Shown: positions 1-10,903 of the stretch, piece after piece
Numbering within the stretch: the first letter of the stretch is position 1
Layout: each line of letters opens with the position of its first letter
From: Bemisia tabaci
Lineage: Eukaryota > Arthropoda > Insecta > Hemiptera > Aleyrodidae
Assembly (NCBI RefSeq): GCF_918797505.1
Contig: NC_092799.1
Coordinates: forward strand, 30,888,597-30,952,596
Reading direction: 5' to 3'
Length of the DNA: 64,000 bases
Program-made: the position numbers and the translations under genes
The notes under the pieces: generated by a model
The model's input: the letters and a program-made list of their open reading frames with translations, nothing else
Database searches by the model: none
What the model was told of the DNA's origin: nothing

Positions 1-675
1 TTTCGGTTCAGCTATCTCTAAAAACGAACAGACTCGTCGAAACTGCTCTTTAGTAACCGAAAACCAATTTTTGAAGCTTTCATCGTTGATTTCTTCAAGT
101 TTCTCCTCGTTGAAAAATGCGGCTTTTGGGGTGTTTCTTACCTCTTGATAATATTTATACATTAGATCACTGACAATTTTTTGATCTGCATCACTCACTA
201 CTTGTGTGATACACTTCACAAGAGGCCAGTAATTAGAGACATTGGAATGCGTCGAACACATTCGTGAATTTTCTTGTACAAAAACTTTATACTGCATAAG
301 TAATTCGTGGCGGACAGTTCGCGAAACACGGATCAAATCATCCTTACCTGAACAAAAGAAGATGCATTTACCAGAAGAGCAAGTTGCCTGCCTGTAAATC
401 GACAGATCTGGTGTTTCTGCCTCTTCCTCTGCCACCAAATCCAACTCCATTCCTGAGTCATCTGCCCGGTTGCAGAGCCGGTAACAAGTTCTACAAAGCT
501 TACTATTGCTAGGAATCTCTGCTAATCGATTTAACGTGCGTTTACGCGAAACATACGTCAATCGAATGTAGTTGATGGTAACCAACGAGTTGTCAATGCC
601 TTCAACAGGGTAGAATACATCATCCTTCTTCCTTTTTTGAACGTTGCAGCTAATGCAACACGTAAATGATGGCAT
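1..675 (-). CDS. Partial transposase-like protein, N-terminal 225 residues (runs off left edge)
   Basis: Reading the minus strand from an ATG at 675 gives 225 codons with no stop before the window edge, so the C-terminus is missing. The N-terminus is cysteine-rich (C6, C7, C10, then CRTCYRLC at residues 61-68, and C99, C104, C108), which suggests a zinc-binding domain. Residues 140-151 hold a C-x2-H stretch followed by YWP, and residues 201-220 read FKNW..TKEQFRRVCSFL, a helix before the expected catalytic core. Cys-rich start, CxxH...W and a ...T+EQF... helix resemble N-terminal regions of DDE_Tnp_4 transposases of the ISL2EU/Harbinger type. That is a family-level resemblance; the DDE core would lie outside the window. 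Long intact reading is unusual here and suggests a recent copy. It could instead be a host gene derived from a transposase. Confidence 0.5.
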   Translation of the reverse strand, partial: MPSFTCCISCNVQKRKKDDVFYPVEGIDNSLVTINYIRLTYVSRKRTLNRLAEIPSNSKLCRTCYRLCNRADDSGMELDLVAEEEAETPDLSIYRQATCSSGKCIFFCSGKDDLIRVSRTVRHELLMQYKVFVQENSRMCSTHSNVSNYWPLVKCITQVVSDADQKIVSDLMYKYYQEVRNTPKAAFFNEEKLEEINDESFKNWFSVTKEQFRRVCSFLEIAEPK

Positions 676-1194
676 TGTGGCGAATCACTGACCTTATGAT
701 GATGTGCGTATAGCAAGTCCCGTACCTATGTCGCTGATAAAAGGAGCACCGTCGCTGAAAGTTACCAACACGAACGGCTACAACGCCGATACTGAAATGC
801 ACTTTTGGAGTGACAAACCGTACAGCGTGGATGCTCTTATCAGTTCGTAGCAGGTGCTAACATTGCTGATAGCCATCACCGGCATAATTAACGTACACTG
901 ATCTTATTTGCGGATCATCCTCGAGCATCGATTGATGGCCCTACAGATACGTTAGCTTGTAATCAATTGGCAAAGAAAGTCTGGGAGATACTTTGCTTTG
1001 GATTAAAAAAGACACGCGCTGTCATTCAACTTTGGAGTATAGTTAGTGTTGTTCCTTCCAACCTTTCCTAAATCCTTAGAATCGATTTATGGTAAAGTAT
1101 TATTCTAACTACAATTATTCTCTGACAACTAACTAACATTGGCTACTAACTTATTTTGAATTTACACCTTTCGAATCTAGTGAAAAACCTCATA
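676..1194. other. No recognised feature
   Basis: AT-rich sequence upstream of the edge ORF. I see no coding frame, tRNA, terminal inverted repeat or promoter that I can support. Confidence 0.6.
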
Positions 1195-1665
1195 GTTTCA
1201 TGTTATTTTTCAAAAATTTCAACAGAAGATCTTAATTTGTCCACTAATTTCCCATTTTGGACCATTGTGCGATGAAAATTTCATAAACTGAACCCAATTG
1301 AATGCATTGAAGACCGATGAGACTATTGTGCCCCATGATCTCTGCAGGGGACCAATAGTCGTGCATCATTTTCAAAAATTTCAACAGAAGATCTTAATTT
1401 GTCCACTAATTTCCCATTTTGGACCATTGTGCGATGAAAATTTGATAAACTGAACCCAATTGAATGCATTGAAGACCGATAAGAACATTGTTCCCCATGA
1501 TTTCTGCAGGAGACCAACAATTTTACTTCCATTTTTAAAAAGTTTGACAAAGAATTCTTATCTGTCCACGATTTCTCCCCATTTTGGACCACTGTACGTC
1601 CAAAATTTTTGAAACTGAACACAGTTACATGCACGGGGACTCAATAAGAACATTTACAGCCCAAA
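1195..1665. repeat. Tandem repeat, 162-164 bp unit, about 2.8 copies
   Basis: The block AACAGAAGATCTTAATTTGT recurs 162 bp later nearly unchanged, and a diverged third copy follows at +164. Units 1 and 2 differ at only a few positions; unit 3 carries many substitutions and small indels. ORFs at 1323-1634 are products of the repeat and not genes. The unit length is in the nucleosome-repeat range typical of satellites, but this is a short array. Confidence 0.8.
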
Positions 1666-2770
1666 CTCATCAATGGTGTAACTTTTTCGTCCATTTTTCC
1701 CGTCTTTTTGCTGTAAAAATGCTGTCCAGAATGATGGCGATTTGGCAACTTTGCCCCCCCATTTCTCAAAAACGGTGCGTATACTCACGCTAAAATTTTT
1801 ACCAGAGTTTTAGGGTATCATAAGGTATCGTTTGGGCCCGGTTTCAAAAAAATCCCTTCTGGCCCAGATTGTGCCATTCTTGGCGTCGCTCTTTTAACTC
1901 AATTTTCATCGTGCCGCCGATAAAATTCAGTGAAATTTTCAAACAGATTCAACCAAATAGGCGGAAATTTTTAAACGTCGTATGGCGCTTGTGATACTTT
2001 GGCTGGAAAGTGACTTTATATCAGAAGAGTGGACTTTATTCATCCCTAGAATTTCGAATTTTGCATGAATATTTATGCCGTTTCGTATCAATCCATGTAC
2101 GTCTCGGTGTAAACAAATCCAAAACTACCAACATCTTATTTCTTATTTTGTCTCCACCACGCTGAAGAGGCGTTCAAATATGTACGTAAACAGTAGTCGA
2201 CGCAAGGACAGGTTTCCAAAGGCAATGTAGGTGAATTAAGAGGGAGGGGGCGGTTGCCTTGTAGGAAATATTTCTTTTTCCGACCGGACTCGAGCGCATT
2301 GGTTGCGTTCAAGGCGGAAATCCGCCCCGAATTCAATTTGCCCGTTAATTCCGCGCCAAACCCGCGCTAAAATGCAATTTTTACGATCTAATGAAAAGCG
2401 GCGGAGGCGAAATTGAAAATTGAGTTTCCACACTCGTTTTTAATTCAACAGGCATTCCGGCCCCGAAATAATCACCGGGGTCACGCCCGCCGTTTAAATG
2501 ACGAGAGCGGCGTTGCCAAGCCTCGTCGAAAATTCCCGGTATCCAGGATGTGGAATCGTGGAATCTCGTCAACTCTGGCAACGGTGTTCAACTCACTTCC
2601 ACCGAGCGTTTACGAATCGAGCGTATCAAGCGAAACATGGTATACAGGAGGAATTGGATTTCAGGCCCGAGTTTGGCTACGTTGTGTTGCTGTTATCCTA
2701 TGCGCACGTTTTGCATTCCCACCTCGTAAAGTACATTTATTCGCCGCCAAACGCTAGCTGTAGCAGCAAC
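1666..2770. other. No recognised feature
   Basis: Unique-looking sequence with a GC-richer patch around 2280-2650. The short ORFs on both strands overlap in several frames and show no family motif. Confidence 0.5.
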
Positions 2771-2900
2771 AATTGGACGTATTCCTGCCAAACGGGACTA
2801 TGTGCATTAAGACATGAGCCCTGAGACCTGTAAGAATATATGCGTAACAAGGCTCACGTCATAATGCACATAGTTCCGTTCGGCAGAAATACGTCCAATT
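2771..2900. mobile_element. Palindromic MITE, family C, copy 1
   Basis: About 52 bp at the left (AATTGGACGTATTCCTGCCA...) is repeated inverted at the right end with few mismatches, around a short loop. A second copy with a degraded right arm is at 9587-9706. It has no coding capacity. No target duplication is clear. Confidence 0.75.
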
Positions 2901-3008
2901 CGCCTCCGATGACTCGACGAAGAGCCTTCATTTCTGGAGCTTGTTGGCGTTCGCCGCTCGCCGGTTGTAATTTGGATGGGAGCATCCAAATTCCTATTGC
3001 GTCCTCTT

Positions 3009-3260
3009 CCGCCGTGCTTAGGAAGAACGCCGTATGGACATTCGAGAGTGGCCTAATTTCCTTCGATAAAATGTTCATTTTGGAGGAAAATTATGAATAT
3101 TTTTCCTTTAAATTTACAGGTACCTCTGGTGAAATTGCGAGCAAAAGTTTCTGAAAAATCGGTGAGAAAATATTCATAGGTTTACCAGGTTATTCGTGTT
3201 TTATCAAAAGAAATTTGGCAACATCTGAAGGTTCGCACGGCGTTTTTTCTTGCACGGCTC
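3009..3260. mobile_element. MITE family B, copy 1
   Basis: Starts CCGCCGTGCTTAGGAAGAAC and ends with the inverse (...GCACGGCTC); internal blocks such as CCTTCGATAAAA and TTATGAATATTTTTCC are inverted around the centre. It matches six other copies in the window. Its own flanks show no clean 4-bp duplication. Confidence 0.85.
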
Positions 3261-4303
3261 TTGAAGTGCCCTTTTTACGGCTTAACTACTCAGCGAACCT
3301 CATCCGATTACAAAGTCCTTGTTAAAAATGAGTATAATCGTAAAGGTTGCCTAAGGTGCCTACATTTTAAACGTATGAGATTATCCATCGTATGGGTCTT
3401 TCATGATAAACAACGAATAAATACAGTTGTCTCGATTGTCCGCGATAATTGGGACCGAAGATACCGCGGACAATCCGAATCTACGCAAGACGGCCGGAAA
3501 GAGTCATCGGAAAGACTGTATTTTAAAGGAATCAGTAAAGGCACCATGCATTAGAAAAGAATAGAATTATTAACTAAGATATTAAACTTTATTTCTTGAA
3601 GAATTTCTTGATGGAAGATTGAGTCATGGATTTGAACCTTGTTTCGGCTGCCGTCGAGATTCTTCTCATCATATGTCGCAGTCGGACCAACATAAAACGC
3701 CTTCAATTCAGCGTGATACTGTGCAACACATCAAGGTTAAAATAGTTGTATCCTTAGGTTGTAACCTAACTCAAGTGAATCGCTCCGCTAACTAAGGCAT
3801 GTTAACCTTTTAAATGTTGTATTTCAAGTCACCTGAAATATTTTATATTGCTGTCGACTAAAATATAAGCCTCGATCGCTTTCAAAAGGAAGGATATAAA
3901 ATGTTACCGCGGTTCCTGCTCAATTGATCCCTGTGAGACTCTGTATCAAGGAGTATTTTTTTACGAGAAGAACTTAAATGCGGTTTAACACGGTTCCTGC
4001 GACTTTAATTAAATGTTTTTCTCCTCTTTGTTCATGATAAATGTGAGAAGGTCGTACTTTTCTCCATAATCAAATTGAATTGAATCTTGTTCACGCTTTC
4101 AGTACTTAGTGGACAAATCACAATTCCACATGAAAATGCGTTTGTTTTTAACAATTATCTCTGGAGAATGAGAGGAGATAGCAAATTGACTGATTTTACC
4201 GCGATCTTGATTTCGCCATTCAGGCGCGTCTTAAATTCCGCGTAGATTTTGAAATTTTCTATTGTAATTTGTTCCGGAGAATTTTAATTGCTCTGAAAAT
4301 ACA
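3261..4303. other. No recognised feature
   Basis: AT-rich DNA. The short plus-strand ORF at 3261-3554 has no recognisable motif and starts at the edge of MITE B, so I do not call it a gene. Confidence 0.5.
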
Positions 4304-4533
4304 CACTGGAAAGAAAAACACTTTGGATCTAGAGTCCAGACTCTTAAAAACATCGAATTAAAAGTACTCTTGATTCAATCAGAATGCAGCTTAAATCAAG
4401 AACCAAGCCTCTTAATGTAAGCTGATTTCGTTTTGATTCAAGTAAAAATCCGATTGGATCAAGAATAATTTTTATTGTCAATGTTTTCAAGAGTCTGGAC
4501 TCTAGATCCAGTGTGTTTCTTTTTTTTCCAGTG
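4304..4533. mobile_element. MITE family A, copy 1
   Basis: Ends CACTGG...CCAGTG, next to the motif GATCTAGAGTCCAGACTCTT and its inverse. The middle carries AAGAACCAAGCCTCTTAAT. The whole element is a near-perfect hairpin of about 230 bp. It cannot code for a transposase and must be mobilised in trans. Confidence 0.9.
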
Positions 4534-5234
4534 TTTCCATGCGTCTACTTGTGTATACTCGACACGAAAGAAGGTTCTTTCCAAGAGTTGAAAGCGCTTC
4601 GACCCTTTTTTACTTGCGTTTTCATCACTCAGGTAACAATGGAGGCCTGCACGTGCGCTTGCAAATGCAAGTAGAATTTGAGATAAGTATCATTATTTTG
4701 AACGGCACAATCTGGTAATGGTGGAACTTTGGAGCCGGCGTTGCATCCGCGTGAACTTCTATTCGGTGACTGGGAATCAATTAACGCGGGTGCGGTACGC
4801 TCTGCCCCTTCTCCTCCGTCGATTCTTTTAAATTGGACACGGTTGAATGCACCGCTCCATTTCCCCGAGGTTCGGTCTATGCAAAGGAGCTAAAAATAAT
4901 ACGATTCAATCGAGACCTTGCAGCCTGCAGATTCAGGTTCCACCCATATATTCGACGCATTCGCTCCGTGCAGAAAGTGTCTGCGAATGATGCACCAGCT
5001 CATCGTTACCGTCCGAAACCTTCGAATCCTCCTGACGTTGAGTTCATTTAACTCGATACTGCGATTCCACAATGAGTTCATCCGGCTCCGGGGAGAGTTG
5101 CAGGAACTTCACTCGGGAGGAGCATGATCATCACGAGGCCCGAACCTAATTTTCTTAAGCTATTGTTGTGTTCTTGCTCTATGTCATATACCTATGCATT
5201 CTAGAATAAACAACTTAATCGGCCCGAAACGCTG
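4534..5234. other. No recognised feature
   Basis: Overlapping short ORFs on both strands at 4833-5127 have no recognisable domain. No RNA gene or repeat seen. Confidence 0.5.
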
Positions 5235-5453
5235 CACTGGAAATAAAAAACTCTTCGAGTCCAGACTTTTGAAAACATTGATAAGAAAAAATACTCTTGA
5301 TTCAATCGGATTTTTGCTTGAGTCAAAATGAAATCCACTTAAAGAGGCTTGGTTCTAGATTTAAGCTAGATTCTGATTGAATCAAGAGTACTTTTTCTTG
5401 TCGATGTTTGTATGAGTCTGGACTAAAGATCCAATGTTTTTTTGTTTCCAGTG
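5235..5453. mobile_element. MITE family A, copy 2
   Basis: Same termini and hairpin layout as the copy at 4304-4533 (CACTGG...CCAGTG), with more substitutions and a shortened left end. Confidence 0.88.
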
Positions 5454-5531
5454 TAATTTTAATAGTCGAAAATTGTTTCTCCGCCAGGGAGTTCTTACCG
5501 CAAGAAATCGGTCACTACCCGCCCAGCACGA

Positions 5532-5736
5532 GAGCCACGGCGCGCGGCGTGCGGCCAGTTCGAAACGCGCACCAACGCCTACACACCTTGAAGACTTCTT
5601 TACACATTGCGCATTGCCTGAAGTATCCCCTTGGGTTTGTAGGCGTCAGTGTCACGCAATGCTTGAAGTATCCCCTTAGGTTTGTAGGCGTCAGTGTGCG
5701 TTTCGAGCTAGCAGCACGCCGAGCCGCAGCGTGCCA
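5532..5736. mobile_element. Palindromic repeat family G, copy 1
   Basis: The left block TTCGAAACGCGCACCAACGC returns inverted at the right (GTGTGCGTTTCGAG). Inside are two direct copies, about 45 bp apart, of a unit containing GAAGTATCCCCTTRGGTTTG. Related copies lie near 16540-16715 and 37075-37185. Confidence 0.65.
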
Positions 5737-6011
5737 TAAACTTACCCACAATTTATAGGTCAGGGTGTTAAAATGTTGGCAACTGAACATCAAATTTGAT
5801 ATTAGCGACTCAAAAAACATTAGTTTCGAAACTTTCGTGATCTTTCAGTCATTATATCATACATACAGTACTCATAGAACAAGTTCATTCTTGAAGTCGT
5901 ATGAATTCAAATTTTTGTCTCTTTCGAACGGTTCTTAAACGTTTCATGAGCGTTATATTCGTAAGGAGCGCGATTGTTTTTGCGTTTCGATTCGAATTCC
6001 TCCTTTCATTC

Positions 6012-6123
6012 CGTCGCTCGGCTGACAAAAGGGCGTAACTGCAATTTGAGGTGAGCCCGGGAAAGCATCGAGCTACACGGACAACAGGGTTCATCGTCAA
6101 GTGTAGTCGTCAGGAAGGCGACG
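6012..6123. mobile_element. Palindromic MITE family T, copy 1
   Basis: CGTCGCTCGGCTGACAAAAG at the left pairs with ...TCAGGAAGGCGACG at the right. The motifs GGGCGTAACT and GTGAGCCC inside recur in the copies near 34705 and 46112. Confidence 0.6.
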
Positions 6124-6570
6124 ATTCGATCGCTAATCACGGCGTTTCTTTGAAGCGCAAAAATTTCATTCTGCTCGGTGGAATTCAATTATGACAATCT
6201 TTACTTTTGTTATTTTTCAACTGTGACTTTTGACCCTTATCGCGGCATTGCCCCTGTTACGCAGGAACCCCGCTCCGACCTTTGAAAGTGAAAATCCCGG
6301 GGAAAATTCCGGGAGGTGCGGCAGCGGCGCTCTTCAATAGCTTGTCGAAGATAACTGCGGGACAAAAACGAGCGGAGATTGCGGGGGAACCGAGTTTTGC
6401 CCCCCCCCCCCCCCCCCGGCCTCTCGCCCCCTCGCATAACGAAGCATTCCTTTTCAAGTGCGGGGAGAAAAAGCCGCTCCAGTAATAGGTTTACGGGGTC
6501 ACGAGGAACTTCTTTTTCCTGCCAAACGATTCTTGTCTTGAGTAACCGAGTGTTTGGTCCTGCAGTCCTA

Positions 6571-6823
6571 AGCCGCTAACACACGTACACTCCGAATGTA
6601 CATTCTGGCCTATTGCGCATGCGCGGGCATCGAGAATGTTCCTCATTTTGTTCTCTTGAACAACTATAAGTTACAGGAATGAGGAAAAGTTCGTCGCGGG
6701 TATCTTCTTCTCCTCGTCAAACTGTACATTCTTTTCCAAGAGAATGATGAGTGTACATTCGCGATGCCCGCGCATGCGCAGTAGGCCAGAATGTACATTC
6801 GGAGTGTACGTGTGTTAGCGGCT
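6571..6823. mobile_element. MITE with ~65-bp near-perfect terminal inverted repeats, family E
   Basis: AGCCGCTAACACACGTACAC at the left and its exact inverse at the right; the inverted match runs through CATTCTGGCCTA.TGCGCATGCGCGGGCATCG. Single copy in this window. The near-identity of the arms suggests recent activity. No clear target duplication; weaker pairing may extend outward to about 6557 and 6835. Confidence 0.85.
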
Positions 6824-6840
6824 ATAGGGGCAGGCCCATG

Positions 6841-7092
6841 TCGCCGTGCTAAGAGAAAACGCCGTATGAACCTTCAGACGTTGCTACATTTTCTTCAATA
6901 AAACCTTAATTTACTAGGAAAATCGTGGATTTTTTCTTCAAGTTTTTCAGACCGTTTTGTTCTCAATTTTGTCTAAAATGTCTGGAAAATCGATGGAAGA
7001 ATACGCATAACGTTTCTCAAAAATACGTGTTTCATTCGGGGCAATTTGGCAACTCTCGAAAGTTTATGCGGCGTTTTTCCTCAGCATGGTAG
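6841..7092. mobile_element. MITE family B, copy 2
   Basis: Begins TCGCCGTGCTAAGAGAAAAC and ends ...TCAGCATGGTAG. It is flanked on both sides by CATG, a 4-bp target duplication matching the pattern seen in other B copies. Confidence 0.88.
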
Positions 7093-7528
7093 CATGGTCC
7101 CTCGTGTCTGAGTTTCACCTGAGGCAGGTGGATAGGGCGCAAACTTTTTGAAATTCTTTCAAATTTCTGCAGGAGTTAAGTGGATAAGATGAAGGGTTGA
7201 ATATACTAATTTTCATATTTCTTTTTTTGTTCTGGTAAAAAGAAGAGTAAGAACTTTAAATTCCTGGGTCACGAGGCAATGTATTGTGGTTTAGCTTGAG
7301 GGCTCACAGTCTCATGAGAACTAAGCCTCCTCAACCTGGAAATAAATACAATAATAATCCAGGCTTGGTAGTTCGATGAAATGACCATTCTTACATCATT
7401 GAGGTTAAGCCGCAACCATTTGCCGCCCAAAATGAAAAGGAAATTATACAATAAGTTTAAAGGACTTAGCGGAAACAAAGATACAACCAATACGAATTTC
7501 TCCTCTAAAATCTCCCAAGATTCGGTGA
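7093..7528. other. No recognised feature
   Basis: AT-rich; the minus-strand ORF at 7269-7490 has hydrophobic runs but no recognisable family. Confidence 0.5.
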
Positions 7529-7624
7529 TTTAAGCAAAAATCCGATTGAATCAAGAGTATTTTTTCCTGTCGATGTTTTTCAAGAGTCTGGACTCAGATC
7601 CAATGTGTCTTTTTTTTTCCAGTG
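7529..7624. mobile_element. MITE family A, right half only
   Basis: Carries only the right arm (TAAGCAAAAATCCGATTGAA through AGAGTCTGGACTCAGATCC to CCAGTG). The left half is absent, so this is a deletion product. Confidence 0.85.
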
Positions 7625-8379
7625 TGCTGTCTTGAATTTCAGTTTTTGGGGTGTAAAATAGAAACTGTTCACTGATGATCAGGTGTTTCTTTCAAGACGA
7701 AGGAAGTTACTGATCCTTTGTTTTCTTTATCGGGAACTACGTGATTGACTTACTTACTTTCTTTTTCGCCCGATGAATTTTTCGGTTGTCACTATTTAAA
7801 CTTAAACGATGGCCATTTCGGCTTCTCTGGAAGCCATCATCAGGTAATTAATAACTAACAACGAAAATAAAAACAAAAACCGAAGCTAAAAACTGACGTT
7901 AAAAATTCCACATATATCGCCGGCGACGCGTCGCGATACTAGTCAGTGCGATATCTTGCCGGTGATCAGCTGACTGTGTTGCGTCACGTAGGAGGGCGGG
8001 GGGGACGATCACGAAGGAAGTTGCACAATCTTAGCGACATTGCATTGCTCTTGGTTCCTTTTTGCAAAATTCAATCCATTTGGTTGTTGCAGTTTTGCAA
8101 TTGGACTCGACACCGGCAACGTGGAAGGAGTGCGAGCGGCTCTTAAAATTAATTAAACGCATGTTAAGCGAAATTTCAGCGGCTCTGCTCACACGGGTTA
8201 ATCTTGCGAGGGCTCAAATGTGCAGGCGACAAAGCGCAGCGCCGTGCCCGCGCCACGCTTCGCGGCCTTTTTCCGTCTTTCGCCCTTTAATGCCGTCGCA
8301 TGCATATTTTAATTCGGAAATTCAGCCGGAGCTCACGTACCGGGAGTCAACCCTGTCCCGCGGCCCGCCTTTGTCGGAT
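7625..8379. other. No recognised feature
   Basis: Includes a CpG-richer patch around 7915-8380 with overlapping ORFs in several frames. None shows a domain, so I leave it unannotated. Confidence 0.5.
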
Positions 8380-8631
8380 CCGCCGTGCTAAGGAAAAACG
8401 CCGTATGAACCTTCAGGCGTTGCGAAATTTCCTTCGATATAACACGAATTCCCTGGTAAACTTATGAATATTTTTCCTCCAATTTTTCAGGCAATTTTCT
8501 TTGTATTTTGATCCGAAGTTACTGAAAATGTCAAGGAAAAATATTCATAATTTTCCGCATAATTTAACATCTTATCAAAGGAAATTTGGCAACTCTCAAA
8601 TGTTCATAGGCGTTTCTCCTTAGCATGGCAG
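8380..8631. mobile_element. MITE family B, copy 3
   Basis: Starts CCGCCGTGCTAAGGAAAAAC and ends ...CTTAGCATGGCAG. Flanks are GGAT and AGAT, a 3-of-4 match to a 4-bp target duplication. Confidence 0.87.
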
Positions 8632-9102
8632 AGATCCACCCCGTGTCTCCTACTTGGCCGTGACAAATTAAAAAGAGGTTCCTCCACATTCCGCTACCCT
8701 TATTGGATATGATTCATCTTTTCGGAGGGATACGGTTCCATGTCCCCCCCCCCCCCCCCGGGGCGAAGGGTCAAAGGCTAAATGTATCGCCTGAAGCCCA
8801 AAGGAAACAGCGCAATTGCAGTGTTGTACAGATTTTGCTCCTTAAATCTCCGAGAATATAAAATTGTTTTTGCTTCCCTTCCAAACTTCGGAAATTCTGG
8901 TTTAGAGATAAGGTGAATTTAAGTTCTGGCCATCAAAAATACTAAAGTTCGTGAAATGTTGTAAAAGTTGAGTGAATTGAAAATTTGAAGAGCTGTAACA
9001 AATGTTATATTAATTGAGCATTTGAAAACAAAAGTTTGAATTTTGAAATCCCGCCTCAGGAAACTACGCTGCAATCGCGTTAGTATTTAAAAAAAGAAGG
9101 GG

Positions 9103-9149
<47 letters not shown>

Positions 9150-9586
9150 GGACACGCCATTCACGCAATACCCGCGTAAGCTGAATTCCGTCTTTATCAG
9201 TATAGACCGTACAAATCCATTGAAGTTTAGTTAGAATGGGGTGGGGGGGGGGGGGTTTAATTTTGAAGGAAAACTCCACCTTTGTTTTCTTTGTGTACAC
9301 CGCTGTATTAAAAAATGTTCGAAATAATATCAACGCTTTCAGGATTGGCCCACATGTGAATTTACCCCCTTTTTTGCCGTAAACATTCCAGCGTGCATCT
9401 GGCTCCGCCAGTTTAGTCTGAAATTCATTTCGAATTTCATCGTCAAATAACTAAAATGCGAGGCATTCAGGGATTAAATTCCGGACCTAAATTATGCACT
9501 ATGCCTACACGCTGCGGGTGAAACGAACGAGTCAACACATTTGCATTTTGCGAATTATGTATTAACTTCAAATCACGATTTGGACG
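8632..9586. other. No gene; homopolymer tracts
   Basis: Contains a C-run at about 8746-8759, a 45-base A-run at 9103-9147 and a G-run near 9242-9254. The ORF at 9064-9333 is an artefact of the A-run. Confidence 0.6.
9103..9147 (+). repeat. Poly-A tract, 45 bases
   Basis: An uninterrupted A-run. It could mark the 3' end of an old retroposed insertion, but the sequence before it shows no recognised LINE or SINE body. The length is also prone to assembly error. Confidence 0.9.
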
Positions 9587-9706
9587 TATTTCTGCCAAAC
9601 GGAAGTATGTGCATTATGACGTGAGCCCTGTTATGCATATATTCTTATGGGCAGAAGAAACTAACTAGGGCTCATGATTTCATGCACGTAGTTCCGTACA
9701 TCCATT
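9587..9706. mobile_element. Palindromic MITE family C, copy 2
   Basis: The left arm (TTTGGACGTATTTCTGCCAA) matches copy 1 at 2771. The right arm keeps the core (GCACGTAGTTCCGTACATCCA) but has lost pairing over part of its length. Confidence 0.7.
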
Positions 9707-9952
9707 TAGAGCTGTGACGAGCCACGAATCTATGATCAAGCATTGACGAAAATTTTCATCCTCTTTCGGACTTTATTCACCGATTTACTTTCGATAAAGA
9801 TTTGATATTATATTCGTAAAAAGCGACGTTCTAAGTCAATGTTGGGATGTGATTCGTAACATGAGTGTGTCATTGTCAGACAAACCTCGTTTTCATTTAT
9901 CCTACCTTTGACAGAAGTAATTATACATTGTATATTTTAAAGTTGTATCTAT

Positions 9953-10087
9953 TTCATCATCCAGGGCAGAAGAGCCATCGCGAGGCTGAACGGGGTGCTC
10001 TGGGATCAGAGCATCTCAAAGCCAAACAAGCACCGGATATATGACGCCATCGTTAAAAGTATCGTGCTCTATGGTAGTGAATTTTAA
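9953..10087 (+). pseudogene. LINE reverse-transcriptase fragment
   Basis: About 44 open codons encode GRRAIARLNGVLW...KHRIYDAIVKSIVLYGSE and then stop. This is the segment downstream of the reverse-transcriptase catalytic core in insect non-LTR retrotransposons, where a conserved VLYGSETW motif usually follows; here it ends as GSEF plus stop. No other part of the element is present beside it. It is a truncated relic, in the opposite orientation to the larger LINE at 10904-11947. Confidence 0.75.
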
Positions 10088-10903
10088 ATGAAATATCGTG
10101 ATTTTTTATTTATTACCATCAATTAAAACCTGTACAATGGAGACATGATTTTTGACTGAATGTTTCACAGCGGTCATTTTGAAAAAGTATCATGAACATA
10201 ATGTTATCTATCGACTTTAGACCTTTAAAAATGGATCTTTAAGTATAACTTTTAATATCCTTGAATTTAAGTCGCTTTTAGGGTTTACGGTAAGAAAAGG
10301 AAAGTCTAAAACATGTTAAAAATTCTTTGAACCCACGGAGTTATTTCACCTAAGGCTTTAACTTTCATGAACTCTTACTTGTGCCTTCAAACTTGATTTT
10401 TCTAATTGGAATTATTTATAATTGAAGGCGTTGTTGAGTAGATAGACGGCCCTGGGGGAAGTGGAAAAACATTTCTGTATAAGTGTTTATACCATCATCA
10501 TAAAAATATGGGGAAAAAAATCATATGTGTTGCCTGGACAGGCATTGCAGCTATTTTGTTGACCGGTGGGAAAACTTTCATCGAGCGTTTAAATTGCCCC
10601 TTCAGATGACGTCAGAAACAGTTGCGAGACTAACAAATCTCACAAAAGAAGCAAAACAAATATTTATGGAAGTTGATTTTTTATTATGGGATGAGGCATC
10701 AATGATACCTTCAATTGCCTTAAGTCTACTCGATGTAACTTTGAGAGACATCATGAAGAATGATGACCCATTTGGAGGAAAATACTTACTTCTCGGTGGG
10801 CATTTTCGTCAAGTTCTACCAGTCGTTAAGAAGGCAAGCAGGTACAAAATCGTAAGTGCCACTTTAGTAAGTTCACCTATTTGGCCATTATTTAAAAGGT
10901 TTC

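Noticed and set aside
1195..1665. CRISPR-like array
   Set aside because: Units are 162 bp with no short repeat/unique spacer structure; the genome is eukaryotic.
9103..9147. Poly-A as proof of a retroposed gene
   Set aside because: No recognisable body precedes it and no flanking duplication was seen.
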